Shown piece after piece: positions 16,827 through 24,676 of a DNA stretch of 64,000 bases. The notes below the pieces were generated by a model. The model worked only from the letters and a program-made list of their open reading frames with translations. It searched no databases and was not told the DNA's origin. Source of the DNA: MWAR01 sp035388825. GTDB taxonomy: Bacteria > Muiribacteriota > Ozemobacteria > Ozemobacterales > Ozemobacteraceae. Each line of letters opens with the position of its first letter. Position 1 is the stretch's first letter. The stretch is from assembly GCA_035388825.1 (NCBI GenBank), contig DAOOQQ010000018.1, forward strand, positions 1-64,000. Reading direction: 5' to 3'. The position numbers and the translations under genes were made by a program.

Positions 16827-18064
16827 GGCCGCTCCTCCGCATCGCCGGCCGGTGTTTTCGGCCAGGCGAGGGCAAGAGCCAGGACGAGCCAGACGAAGCG
16901 GTTCCGGAGAAGGTTGTGGAACAGGCCGAGCAGATACAGCCCGGCCACGGCCCCGAGCAGGGCGGCGGCGCGGCGCCGTTCATCGGCCCCCCGGGCCCGA
17001 AGGCCACGGATGACCGGGAGGAGCGCCGCCAGAAGGACGGCATGGGCCGTCAGGAAGCCGCCGATCCCCGTTTCCACGAGCAGGTTCAGCGGGGTGTTGT
17101 GCAGCTCCTCCCCGTGGATGGCTCGGAAGCAGCCCGGGCCGATGCCGATGAGCAGATCGTCAAGATGCGTGAGCGCGCGATCGAGTTGGCGTTCCCGGGG
17201 CAGATCCTGCGCAAGGGCGGGAACGCCGGACAAGCCGAACGATCGCTGGAAGGAGAGTTCGTCGGCAAGCAGCAGGCCGATCGCGCCGAAGGCCGTCAGG
17301 GCCAGAGCCAGTCTGAGCCATCCCGGCAGGACGGGTTTCATCTCGGCATCGGACCGCAGTTCGCTCCAGACAACCTGGCCGATGGCGACGAGCATGCAGC
17401 TCCGGGCCCCGACGCCCGAAACAGCTATGATAAATAATATATTATACATCATTCGCTTTGCAGATCCCATCCCGGGCCAGATGACGGCAAACGGGTGGGC
17501 GGCGATCAGATAGGCGCCGAGCAGGATCGGGAAGCGGAACGGGAGATAGAGGCGAAACGAGAACACCCCGCCCGTCCACGCGTCCCAGCCGACCCAATGG
17601 GAGGCCAGTCCGGCGACGCAGAACAGCAGCACGGGCAGGAAGAGGAGGTTGAACCGGTGCACCGCCGCGTTCCAGGCATCAGGCGAGGGAATGACGCGAG
17701 AGATCATCCAGGCTCCGAGGGCCAGCCAGGCGATCGAGACGAGCTCGAACGCGACGGCGCCGGGCTGACCGGTCACAAGCGAGCCGAGCAGACAGAAGCC
17801 GCCAAACGCCAGGGCGGCGGCCGGGAACGAGCCCGTATCGCGCGGTTCCGGGAGCCGGTGGGAGGGCCGTTGTATATGAGCGGCAATTCCCGCAGCAAGG
17901 CCAAAGGCCAGGCAGAGATCCGAGGGAACGAGATACGTGAAGAGCGGGATTCCGAGTGGCAGCAGGAGCAGATACCCCCCAAGCCAGCCGGGGAGGCCTG
18001 TTTCCGGACGACTCACCCCATCGGAGAGCGTTTCCCGGGCCGGCCGTTCAAACGCTGCCGGCAT
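16817..18064 (-). CDS. O-antigen ligase / Wzy-like polymerase membrane protein
   Basis: The 415-residue protein has about eleven transmembrane helices and a large periplasmic loop with EELHNTPLNLLVETGIGGFL, the Wzy_C/WaaL signature. Such enzymes join a lipid-linked glycan to its acceptor or polymerise glycan units in the periplasm. It overlaps the Wzz-like gene by 17 bases and the GT4 gene by ten. A 26-base A/T palindrome lies in the transmembrane segment MMYNILFIIAV. Confidence 0.85.
   Translation of the reverse strand: MPAAFERPARETLSDGVSRPETGLPGWLGGYLLLLPLGIPLFTYLVPSDLCLAFGLAAGIAAHIQRPSHRLPEPRDTGSFPAAALAFGGFCLLGSLVTGQPGAVAFELVSIAWLALGAWMISRVIPSPDAWNAAVHRFNLLFLPVLLFCVAGLASHWVGWDAWTGGVFSFRLYLPFRFPILLGAYLIAAHPFAVIWPGMGSAKRMMYNILFIIAVSGVGARSCMLVAIGQVVWSELRSDAEMKPVLPGWLRLALALTAFGAIGLLLADELSFQRSFGLSGVPALAQDLPRERQLDRALTHLDDLLIGIGPGCFRAIHGEELHNTPLNLLVETGIGGFLTAHAVLLAALLPVIRGLRARGADERRRAAALLGAVAGLYLLGLFHNLLRNRFVWLVLALALAWPKTPAGDAEERPWI
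17427..17452. other. 26-base A/T palindrome inside the O-antigen ligase gene
   Basis: ATGAT (17427-17431), a 12-base perfect palindrome ATAATATATTAT (17434-17445) and ATCAT (17448-17452) share one centre; only two base pairs fail to match. The coding strand reads ATG ATG TAT AAT ATA TTA TTT ATC ATA, including the rare TTA and ATA codons. Confidence 0.75.
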
Positions 18065-18989
18065 CTTGCGGCCGGGGCCGGGCGGCTTCGGCTTCGAGCA
18101 GCATCACACCGGCCAGGCAAAGGAACAGCCAGCCGATCGGCAGAAGCAGGGCGATCACACCGCCGCCGGGCTGGATAAGCCGGGGCGGAGAGGCCGGATC
18201 GGTGAGCAGGAGGGGTTCGCGGGGTGTCGGATCAAGGCTCCCGACTTCGCTCGCCGTGAGCTCTTTCCAGGCGCGGAGGGCCATCGTCTCCTGAAGCAGC
18301 ACCGAATCGACCGTGAGCCTGCCGATCAGGCCGAAGACGGAGGCGGAAGCCAGTCCGGAGAACGCATCAGCCTCAGGGGAAGGCGATGCTGCGGCAGCCT
18401 GGGATGCCGGCACGAGCAGGCGCGGGAGATCGGCCGTTCCGAAGAGGTTCTGGAGGGCCTGGCGGCGGCGGGTCAGAATCTCGAGGCCCGAGGCGGTGAA
18501 AAAGAGGCGTTTCTCGTATTCCCGGGCGGAAAGCAGGCGCAGATGCGCGAGGATGCGGGCGGTGAAGGCTTGCAGAAACGGCCGGATCCGCTCCGGGGTG
18601 CCGAGATGGAACCGGATCTCGGCCATGCCGGCGTTCGTCATCCGATACGACAACCCCGGCCTGATCGTTGTTTCGAGAAGGCGGAGCACCTCCTGGCGGG
18701 GTTCGCTCGTCTGCCAGCCGCCCTGGGTCATCACCTCGATCATGAGCGCGTCGTCGTTCACCAGGCGGTCCCACAGCTTCGGGAAACCGACGAGCGGCTC
18801 GCCGGCAGCCTCGCCGAGCGTGATCACGTCGGTGGCCTCGTAGCCACGCGGGGGAAAACGCCAGAACCACCATTCGAGGCTCAGAGCGCAAACGATGCAG
18901 AAGATCACCCAGAGCGGGTGACGGGCACAGGCGGCAGCCCATTGCGCCGGCACGGAGCGTTCGTCGGGCATGCGTTCCCGTTCGTTCAT
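18048..18989 (-). CDS. Wzz-like two-helix membrane protein (chain-length type)
   Basis: The 313-residue protein has one transmembrane helix near residue 30 and one near 285, with a large periplasmic region between them, as in Wzz/polysaccharide co-polymerase proteins. It lacks a clear Pro-rich Wzz motif, so the assignment rests on topology and on its place between a UbiA-type transferase and an O-antigen ligase. The ATG at 18989 overlaps the UbiA-gene stop (TGATG). Confidence 0.62.
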   Translation of the reverse strand: MNERERMPDERSVPAQWAAACARHPLWVIFCIVCALSLEWWFWRFPPRGYEATDVITLGEAAGEPLVGFPKLWDRLVNDDALMIEVMTQGGWQTSEPRQEVLRLLETTIRPGLSYRMTNAGMAEIRFHLGTPERIRPFLQAFTARILAHLRLLSAREYEKRLFFTASGLEILTRRRQALQNLFGTADLPRLLVPASQAAAASPSPEADAFSGLASASVFGLIGRLTVDSVLLQETMALRAWKELTASEVGSLDPTPREPLLLTDPASPPRLIQPGGGVIALLLPIGWLFLCLAGVMLLEAEAARPRPQDAGSV

Positions 18990-19909
18990 CAGTGGCCGGA
19001 AAGGCTGATCAGGCCTTTGGAATGGATGATGAGAGCTACCGCCGCCGCCCAGATCAGGATCGTGATCTGGAGGGGATGATCCGCGAGGAGGAGCTCGGAG
19101 GGGTTGTCGCCGAGTTTGCGCAGATGAATCAGATACAGATAGCGGAAAATGCCGTAGACGACGACGGGCACGGTGAGAACGAGGCCGTCGGTGCCGAATT
19201 TGGCGACGGTTTCGGTGCTCACGGTGTAGAGGGCGTAGCTGACGACGGTCGTCGCCGAGACGATCGCGATCATCTGGTCGATAAACCCGGGCGTGTAGTC
19301 TGCAAGCGAAACGCGGTGCAGATCTGCCCCCTCGCTCAGCAGCATAATCTCCTGGCGTCGTTTGGCCAGCGCCAGAAACAGCGCCAGCATCAGGGTGCAG
19401 AGCAGCAGCCAGTGCGACATGTAAATCCCCGGCTCGATCGGCCGCAGCACGCCGACGCCGGCCTGGGCCCGCAGCACGAAGCCAATCGCGATGCACAGGA
19501 CGTCGAGCAGGACGAGTTGTTTGAGCTTGAGGCTGTAGGCGAGATTCAGCAGGAAATAGGCGACCGCCGACACGGCGAACAGGTTCGAAATCGCCGCAGC
19601 ACAGCCGATCGTCGTCACCAGCAGCAGGAAAATCGCCAGGCGCGCCTGTCCCACCGTGACCAGGCCTGCCGGAATCGGTCTCAGACGCTTTTCCGGGTGC
19701 CGCCGGTCACGCTCGACGTCGACCAGATCGTTGATCAGATACACCGCCCCCGAAAGCAGGCAGAAGAGGAAGAAGCCCACCGTGGCCCAGAGCCAGGCCG
19801 CCGGCTGGAAGAGAAGCCCTTTTTCGGAAAACAGCAGCCCGGCGAAGAGGATGAGATTCTTCGTCCATTGCCGGGGCCGCATGCATTTGATCAGGTTCAG
19901 GATCGGCAT
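18989..19909 (-). CDS. UbiA-family prenyltransferase, decaprenyl-phosphate phosphoribosyltransferase-like
   Basis: The 306-residue protein has about nine helices, RPRQWTKNLILFAGLLFS at the N-terminus, the Asp-rich motif INDLVDVERDRRHPEKR and a second motif region YSLKLKQLVLLDVLCIA. These match the branch of UbiA that transfers phosphoribose to polyprenyl phosphate. No epimerase (DprE1/E2) is adjacent. The ATG at 19909 lies eight bases after a -10 TAGAAT, so the mRNA may be leaderless; an upstream in-frame ATG would precede the promoter. It heads the glycan operon. Confidence 0.82.
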   Translation of the reverse strand: MPILNLIKCMRPRQWTKNLILFAGLLFSEKGLLFQPAAWLWATVGFFLFCLLSGAVYLINDLVDVERDRRHPEKRLRPIPAGLVTVGQARLAIFLLLVTTIGCAAAISNLFAVSAVAYFLLNLAYSLKLKQLVLLDVLCIAIGFVLRAQAGVGVLRPIEPGIYMSHWLLLCTLMLALFLALAKRRQEIMLLSEGADLHRVSLADYTPGFIDQMIAIVSATTVVSYALYTVSTETVAKFGTDGLVLTVPVVVYGIFRYLYLIHLRKLGDNPSELLLADHPLQITILIWAAAVALIIHSKGLISLSGH

Positions 19910-19917
19910 ACGGGGGC

Positions 19918-19946
19918 ATTCTACCAGCCGCCTTTCCATTTGACCA
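19918..19946 (-). promoter_or_regulatory. Promoter of the UbiA/O-antigen ligase operon
   Basis: TGGTCA (19941-19946), 17 bases, TAGAAT (19918-19923) on the minus strand. The start codon at 19909 falls at the expected transcription start. Confidence 0.5.
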
Positions 19947-19973
19947 GATTGCATCGTCGACGAACCACCGGCT

Positions 19974-20120
19974 CATCCGCAGATGGAGGGCAGATGACCG
20001 CAAGTGAAAAAACAGAGCGGAACGAACGCCTGGGACCGCCAAATTTCCTGCATATGCCGAAAACTCCCGGTTGGAGTGGCTCAGGATTTCATCTGCGCCA
20101 TCTGTCTCATCTGCGGATCG
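19974..20120 (-). repeat. Dispersed inverted-arm element, copy R4
   Basis: Arms are 19974-20009 (TCATCCGCAGATGGAGGGCA then GATGACCGCAAGTGAA) and 20086-20120 (AGGATTTCATCTGCGCCATC then TGTCTCATCTGCGGATCGG). The interior ACAGAGCGGAACGAACGCCTGG is nearly identical to the interior of R2 read backwards. The rest of the 19910-20286 gap holds only promoter-like sequence (for example TACACT at 20193). Confidence 0.75.
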
Positions 20121-20286
20121 GTTCTTGTGCTTTTCTTTCTCGGTCGTGATGGCTTGCCGCGCATCGAGGATGCCGGAGGAAACGGGTTGTGGTACACTGG
20201 GCCCGGTGACGGCTCCCATCGGTGCCGCGCCGGCGGGAATACTCTCAATGAAAGCGGCTCCGGCTTCTGGCCGACGGCACCGCATC

Positions 20287-21417
20287 ATGTCAGACTCCTC
20301 GATACTGTTGATTCACACGACATCCCGGGCATCGCTTCGATGCGGCGTGCTTGCCCGCGGAGCCGGCCATCCGGCTCCCCTCGGCCTTTCGTGCCTGGCA
20401 GCCGCCTTTCCCGGCCGGTGTCTTCTTCTCGACCTCCAGGACCGGCTCCCCGAGAAAGGAGATATCCCTTCATCGGGCGCGATCCCGTTCGCGGCCGTGA
20501 TCGTCGCGGCGGCAGCCGGCTGGCAGCCGGTGGATGCGGCGATGATGCGCACCCGGCTCGCACAGCTCCTTCCCGAATCCCGATTGATCCTGGGCGGGCC
20601 CCGTGCCGCCCAGATCGGCTCCGACTGGGATGCGACGCTCCACGGCACGGGCCGGGTCGCCTGCGAGTGGCTTCTCAAGGATCCGAAGGGCATCGACGGC
20701 ACCGTCGACACGCTCGAGGCGGATCTGAGAAGCCCCCTCGGGGTCCCCGGGGCTCCCCTTGCCGAGCAGGCGGGGTATGCAGCCTCCGCCGAAAAATCCG
20801 GTTCCCAGCCGACGATCTCGGTTCACCAACCCTGGCTCGGGCTGCTCGATCGCCTCGCCGAGCCAGCCGGCACCCCCTCACGCGGCGATTTGACGGATCT
20901 GGTCATCTGGCTCCGCCGGTCAGGATTCGGCGGTATCGCGTTCGAAACACCCCGCTTATCCGCACAACGGGCTCAGCAGCTCGTCGAGATCGCGGGCGAG
21001 CAGGGCATGACTATTTCGCTCCGGTTCGACCGTGCCACCGATGCAACAGCGGCGCGACTCACCCATTCACCCCCTCTCCAGCGCGTCTGGCTCAACCCCA
21101 CCCTCGACGGTCCGGACGGCCCGGACGCATTCGTTCCACCTGCCGCCCAACTGCGCTCCAACGGCATTTCCATCGGCATCCGTCTCCCGGTCGATCTTCT
21201 TCCGGATGCCGCGCTCCCGTTGCTGATCGAGGCGGACGAGATCTCGATCGACCACCCCGCCGCCTGGCAGCCGGGCCTGCTCCGGCACCACCTCGTCGAG
21301 TTCTACTGGCGACGCGGCCGACTGTGGAAAAGCCTCTGGCGGCTGCGCAGCGCTCACGATCTCGTCCGGTGGCTGCGTGGAATGTACGGTATTCTCGATG
21401 CGGCGCTGACCCGCTGA
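20287..21417 (+). CDS. B12-binding/radical-SAM-like protein lacking cluster cysteines
   Basis: The 376-residue protein begins like B12-binding radical SAM enzymes (SSILLIHTTSRASL, then HPAPLGLSCLAAAFPGRCLLLDL and LILGGPRAAQI) and continues with a TIM-barrel-like part (GFGGIAFETPRLSAQRAQQLVEIAGEQGMTISLRFD). The CxxxCxxC motif that binds the iron-sulfur cluster is absent. It may be a degenerate or non-catalytic relative; this is inferred from the layout and I am not certain of the family. The start is uncertain: ATG at 20248 is an in-frame alternative. It lies 14 bases before aroQ. Confidence 0.55.
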   Translation: MSDSSILLIHTTSRASLRCGVLARGAGHPAPLGLSCLAAAFPGRCLLLDLQDRLPEKGDIPSSGAIPFAAVIVAAAAGWQPVDAAMMRTRLAQLLPESRLILGGPRAAQIGSDWDATLHGTGRVACEWLLKDPKGIDGTVDTLEADLRSPLGVPGAPLAEQAGYAASAEKSGSQPTISVHQPWLGLLDRLAEPAGTPSRGDLTDLVIWLRRSGFGGIAFETPRLSAQRAQQLVEIAGEQGMTISLRFDRATDATAARLTHSPPLQRVWLNPTLDGPDGPDAFVPPAAQLRSNGISIGIRLPVDLLPDAALPLLIEADEISIDHPAAWQPGLLRHHLVEFYWRRGRLWKSLWRLRSAHDLVRWLRGMYGILDAALTR

Positions 21418-21431
21418 TCAAGGAGATGAGC

Positions 21432-21884
21432 ATGCAGAAAATTCTCGTCGTGAATGGCCCGAACATGAACCTGCTGGGCAGACGCGAGCCGGCTCTCTAC
21501 GGCACCGGAACCCTTGCCGACCTCACGGCCCTGCTGGAGACCGAAGCGGCCGGGCTCGGCTGCACGATCGAAACCTTCCAGTCGAATGCCGAAGGGGCGC
21601 TGCTCGACAAGCTCCAGACCGCGATGAACCCCGGGGCGTATGCCGGCGTCATCCTGAACGCGGCAGGCCTCACCACCTCGAGCGTTTCCCTTCGGGACTG
21701 CGTTGCCGCTCTTCCCGTGCCCGTCATCGAGGTGCATCTGACGAACATCTTCGCCCGGGAAGCATTCCGCGCGAACTCCCTGATCGCTCCGGTCTGCCTC
21801 GGCTCGATCTGCGGCCTTGGCTTCGACGGGTATCTGCTGGCCCTCCGACATCTCGCGGCTCGCTCGAAGCGCACCCCTGCCTGA
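21432..21884 (+). CDS. aroQ: 3-Dehydroquinate dehydratase, type II
   Basis: The 150-residue protein matches the dodecameric type II enzyme of the shikimate pathway: VVNGPNMNLLGRREPALYG (catalytic Arg/Tyr loop), EVHLTNIFAREAFRANSLIAPV (His of the HxSN-type motif) and GLGFDGYLLALRHL. The usual substrate-binding NAxAYTHTS segment reads NAAGLTTSSVSLRD, so the conserved His of that loop is missing. AGGAG lies six bases before the ATG at 21432. Confidence 0.9.
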   Translation: MQKILVVNGPNMNLLGRREPALYGTGTLADLTALLETEAAGLGCTIETFQSNAEGALLDKLQTAMNPGAYAGVILNAAGLTTSSVSLRDCVAALPVPVIEVHLTNIFAREAFRANSLIAPVCLGSICGLGFDGYLLALRHLAARSKRTPA

Positions 21885-21892
21885 GCACGCCC

Positions 21893-24133
21893 ATGACGAA
21901 CGCCCGACGCGTCGAACTGCTCGCCCCCGCCGGCGACCAGAGCTGCCTCAAGGCGGCCCTGCTGGCCGGCGCCGATGCGGTCTACCTCGCCGGAAAACGG
22001 TTCGGGGCGCGGGCGTTCGCCCCCAACTTCGACGATGCGGGACTGCGCTGGGCGCGCAACGTGACCGCCTCGCTGAATCGCAAATTATATATTACCCTGA
22101 ATACCATTGTGTTCGACCACGAGATGCATCTGCTGGAGCAGGCGCTCGATTTCTACGAGGTTCTCCAGCCGGATGCCCTGATCATCCAGGATCTCGGCGT
22201 CGCCGCCCTTCTCGCGGCCCGCGGCAGCACCATTCCCCGTCATCTCAGCACCCAGGCGGCCTGGTATGCCACGGGCGGCGTCGAGGTGCTGCAGAAGCTC
22301 GGCATCACCCGGGTGATCCTGCCCCGCGAGATGTCGCTCGACGAGATCCGGGAAGCGGCCGCCCGCGTTCCGTTCGAGGTCGAGACGTTCGTCCATGGCG
22401 CCATGTGCTACAGCATTTCGGGCCGCTGCTTCTGGAGCGCGGCGCTGGGCACCCGGTCGGGGAACCGCGGCACCTGCGCCCAGCCCTGCAGGAAAGCCTA
22501 CTCGGCGGGTGACGGAAAGCCCGGCGACTGGCTGTTCAGCCCGCGCGACCTGCGGCTGATCGGGGCCGTTCCCGAGCTGGTCGGGGCCGGCATCTCCTCG
22601 CTCAAGATCGAAGGGCGCATGAAGGGGCCGGAATACGTCCACGCCGTCGTGTCGGCATACCGGCGGGCAATCGATGGCGAGCGGCCGGGCACGGCCCAGG
22701 ACGAGGAGCTTTCCGCGGTGTTTTCCCGCCCGTTCCACACCGGCTTCCTTCACGGCACGCCGCCCCGCGACTGGAACACCCCGGAACAGCCCGGCCGCGA
22801 AGCTCAGACGGTCGGCCGGGTCGCGGGACCGGGCCGGGGCGGGTTGCTCGAGATCGACGTTTCCGTCCAGGTGAAGCCGGGAGACGGCCTGGCCTGGGAC
22901 ACCCCGGACGGCGGTCGCAACGGAGCCCGGATCACCTGGATGGAGCCGGCCGGCCGCACCGGTCGCTGGCTGATCCGCGGCCTTCCCGCCTCGCTGCCGG
23001 CCGGCACCGTGCTCCGCCGCACCGATGTCTCGGCCGAAATGCCCTGGCTGAAACACTGGAATCGCGACTGGGAACGGTATCCCGTCGACCTGTTCTGGTC
23101 GGGCCGCGAGGGTCAGCCTCTCGCCGTCGAGACGATCGTCAACGGCCGCCCCGTCCGCCTCCAGAGCGACGCACTCCTCGCCCATGCCCTGGGCGGCAGG
23201 GGCCTCGAGATGGGGCCGCTGCCCCAGAAGTTCCATCTTCTGGGCGAGTCATTCGCAGCGCGCCGCCACGTCACCCGGGCGCTCGAAGAGGGCATGTTCA
23301 TCCCCCCCGGCGATCTGAAGCGCCTCAAGCGCAATCTGGTCGACACCCTCATCCGGCTCGCGACGCTCCCACCGCCGTCGCAGCCGACTCCTGCCGCACC
23401 CGCCGTCGCCGTCACCGCGCCGGCCGATTCCTCCCGCCCCGCCCCGGCACCGAAACCGGGCATCACGCTGCGGCTGTTCAACCGGGCATTCCCCATCCAT
23501 CGCGACATCGGCCCCGACCGTTGGCTCCTGCCCTTCGAGGATCGCGCCGCGCTTCCGGACACGGTCGACCCGGCCCGCGTCGGCTTCTGGCTGCCCCCCG
23601 TCACCTCCTGGCGCCGCCTTGGCGAGCTGGCGCGCGCCCTGGACGAACTGCCCGACCAGGAGTTCCTGTGCATGGGCTGGGAAGCCTTCGAGCTCACCCG
23701 CCGCCTGCCGCGCCACACCTTCCGGCTCGACTGGTGTTTCAATCTCGCCAACACGAGCGGCTGCCAGATTGTCCGACAACAGGGCCTCGTCCCGACGGCA
23801 ACCCGCGAATGGCCTGCCCAACAGCCACCGACGGATTCCGACGTCTTCTGGAGCCTCGCGCACAATCCGCTCGTCTCGCTCAGCCGTTTCCCGGTCCTCG
23901 CCGAGCGGAACCGGATCATCACGAATCCGCACCGCGACAGGTTTTTCCTGATGGAACTGGCCCCCGGAACCACGGGACTGTTTCTGGTCTCCCCCCTTGC
24001 CGCGCTGGCAGCTCCGCGCAACCTGCCTCTCCAGATCGACGTGGCCGTGGCCCCGCACGAAAGTCCGTTCCGGGTGCTCGGCCAGATCGAACAGTTGATC
24101 GCCGCGGGACGCAGCCGGAACCGCTCCTCATGA
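21893..24133 (+). CDS. Peptidase U32 family protein
   Basis: The 746-residue protein has the U32 core: ELLAPAGDQSCLKAALLAGADAVYLAGKRFGAR, the family signature ETFVHGAMCYSISGRCFWSAALGTRSGNRGTCAQPCRK (about residues 163-200) and SLKIEGRMKGPEYVH. A long extension follows, with a Pro/Ala linker near residue 500 and a C-terminal domain. Some U32 proteins (UbiU/V, RlhA, TrhP) act in oxygen-independent hydroxylation with an iron-sulfur cluster, so this may be an RNA- or cofactor-modifying enzyme, not a protease. An A/T island at 22082-22112 lies in the KLYITLNT strand. It ends at a convergent terminator. Confidence 0.88.
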   Translation: MTNARRVELLAPAGDQSCLKAALLAGADAVYLAGKRFGARAFAPNFDDAGLRWARNVTASLNRKLYITLNTIVFDHEMHLLEQALDFYEVLQPDALIIQDLGVAALLAARGSTIPRHLSTQAAWYATGGVEVLQKLGITRVILPREMSLDEIREAAARVPFEVETFVHGAMCYSISGRCFWSAALGTRSGNRGTCAQPCRKAYSAGDGKPGDWLFSPRDLRLIGAVPELVGAGISSLKIEGRMKGPEYVHAVVSAYRRAIDGERPGTAQDEELSAVFSRPFHTGFLHGTPPRDWNTPEQPGREAQTVGRVAGPGRGGLLEIDVSVQVKPGDGLAWDTPDGGRNGARITWMEPAGRTGRWLIRGLPASLPAGTVLRRTDVSAEMPWLKHWNRDWERYPVDLFWSGREGQPLAVETIVNGRPVRLQSDALLAHALGGRGLEMGPLPQKFHLLGESFAARRHVTRALEEGMFIPPGDLKRLKRNLVDTLIRLATLPPPSQPTPAAPAVAVTAPADSSRPAPAPKPGITLRLFNRAFPIHRDIGPDRWLLPFEDRAALPDTVDPARVGFWLPPVTSWRRLGELARALDELPDQEFLCMGWEAFELTRRLPRHTFRLDWCFNLANTSGCQIVRQQGLVPTATREWPAQQPPTDSDVFWSLAHNPLVSLSRFPVLAERNRIITNPHRDRFFLMELAPGTTGLFLVSPLAALAAPRNLPLQIDVAVAPHESPFRVLGQIEQLIAAGRSRNRSS
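22082..22112 (+). other. A/T-rich island inside the U32 gene
   Basis: Bases 22082-22094 are A/T only. The codons are AAA TTA TAT ATT ACC CTG AAT ACC ATT, encoding the conserved beta strand KLYITLNTI; TTA and AAT are rare around it. No strong inverted arms beyond the TATAT core. Confidence 0.55.
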
Positions 24134-24135
24134 AC

Positions 24136-24166
24136 AAAACGGGAGAGGCGTCGCCTCCCCCCGTTT
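24136..24166. terminator. Hairpin between convergent U32 and Usp genes
   Basis: AAAACGGGAGAGGC and GCCTCCCCCCGTTT form a long stem with a short GTC loop, 60 bases of gap in all. A-rich and T-rich ends on either side would let it work in both directions. Confidence 0.7.
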
Positions 24167-24192
24167 CGGGTGATTCGTGGATCTGCCCGCGC

Positions 24193-24669
24193 TCAGACGG
24201 CGGCCGGTGACTCGATGAAGGTGCGCTGCGTCGGCCGGACCGTCAGCACCGGGCAGTCGGCCTGCCGCGACACCGCATACGACGTATCGCCCAGCAGCGA
24301 CTGAAGCAGGCCCGACCGGCCGTGCGCGCCCATGATGATCATGTCGATCTTTTGTTCTGTAGCATATTCTATAATAGCAGTTGCGACATTTCCGCCGCGC
24401 ACCGTCGTGACGATCGGAATATCCTTGTGACCATCGCCCACGAACGAACGGAGCTGCTGGTGGATATCCTGCTGTTTCTGGACGCCGGCGCCGGTCGGCA
24501 GGGCGATGGGAATCTCCATCGGCACGGGCGGCATGAACTCCTCTTCGAAGACGTGGAGCAGATGCACTTCGGCGGTATGTTGCCGGGCAAACGAGGCGGC
24601 ATACCGGAGCGCCAGCTCGGCGCCGTCAGAAAAGTCGACCGGAACGAGAATACGCTTGAGCTGGATCAC
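24193..24669 (-). CDS. Universal stress protein (UspA family)
   Basis: The 158-residue protein has the UspA fold, starting KRILVPVDFSDGAELALRYA and ending with the ATP-binding GAHGRSGLLQSLLGDTSYAVSRQADCPVLTVRP (G-x2-G-x9-G-S/T type). It is a single-domain cytoplasmic nucleotide-binding stress protein. It lies seven bases after the beta-propeller gene and may be co-transcribed. An A/T island at 24358-24378 encodes TAIIEYATEQK. Confidence 0.92.
   Translation of the reverse strand: MIQLKRILVPVDFSDGAELALRYAASFARQHTAEVHLLHVFEEEFMPPVPMEIPIALPTGAGVQKQQDIHQQLRSFVGDGHKDIPIVTTVRGGNVATAIIEYATEQKIDMIIMGAHGRSGLLQSLLGDTSYAVSRQADCPVLTVRPTQRTFIESPAAV
24358..24378 (-). other. A/T-rich dyad island inside the Usp gene
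   Basis: TATT (24365-24368) pairs with AATA (24373-24376) around CTAT, extended by GC on each side with one bulged base. The coding strand reads GCT ATT ATA GAA TAT GCT ACA GAA CAA, an A/T-biased run in a GC-rich gene. Confidence 0.55.
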
Positions 24670-24676
24670 GACGTCC

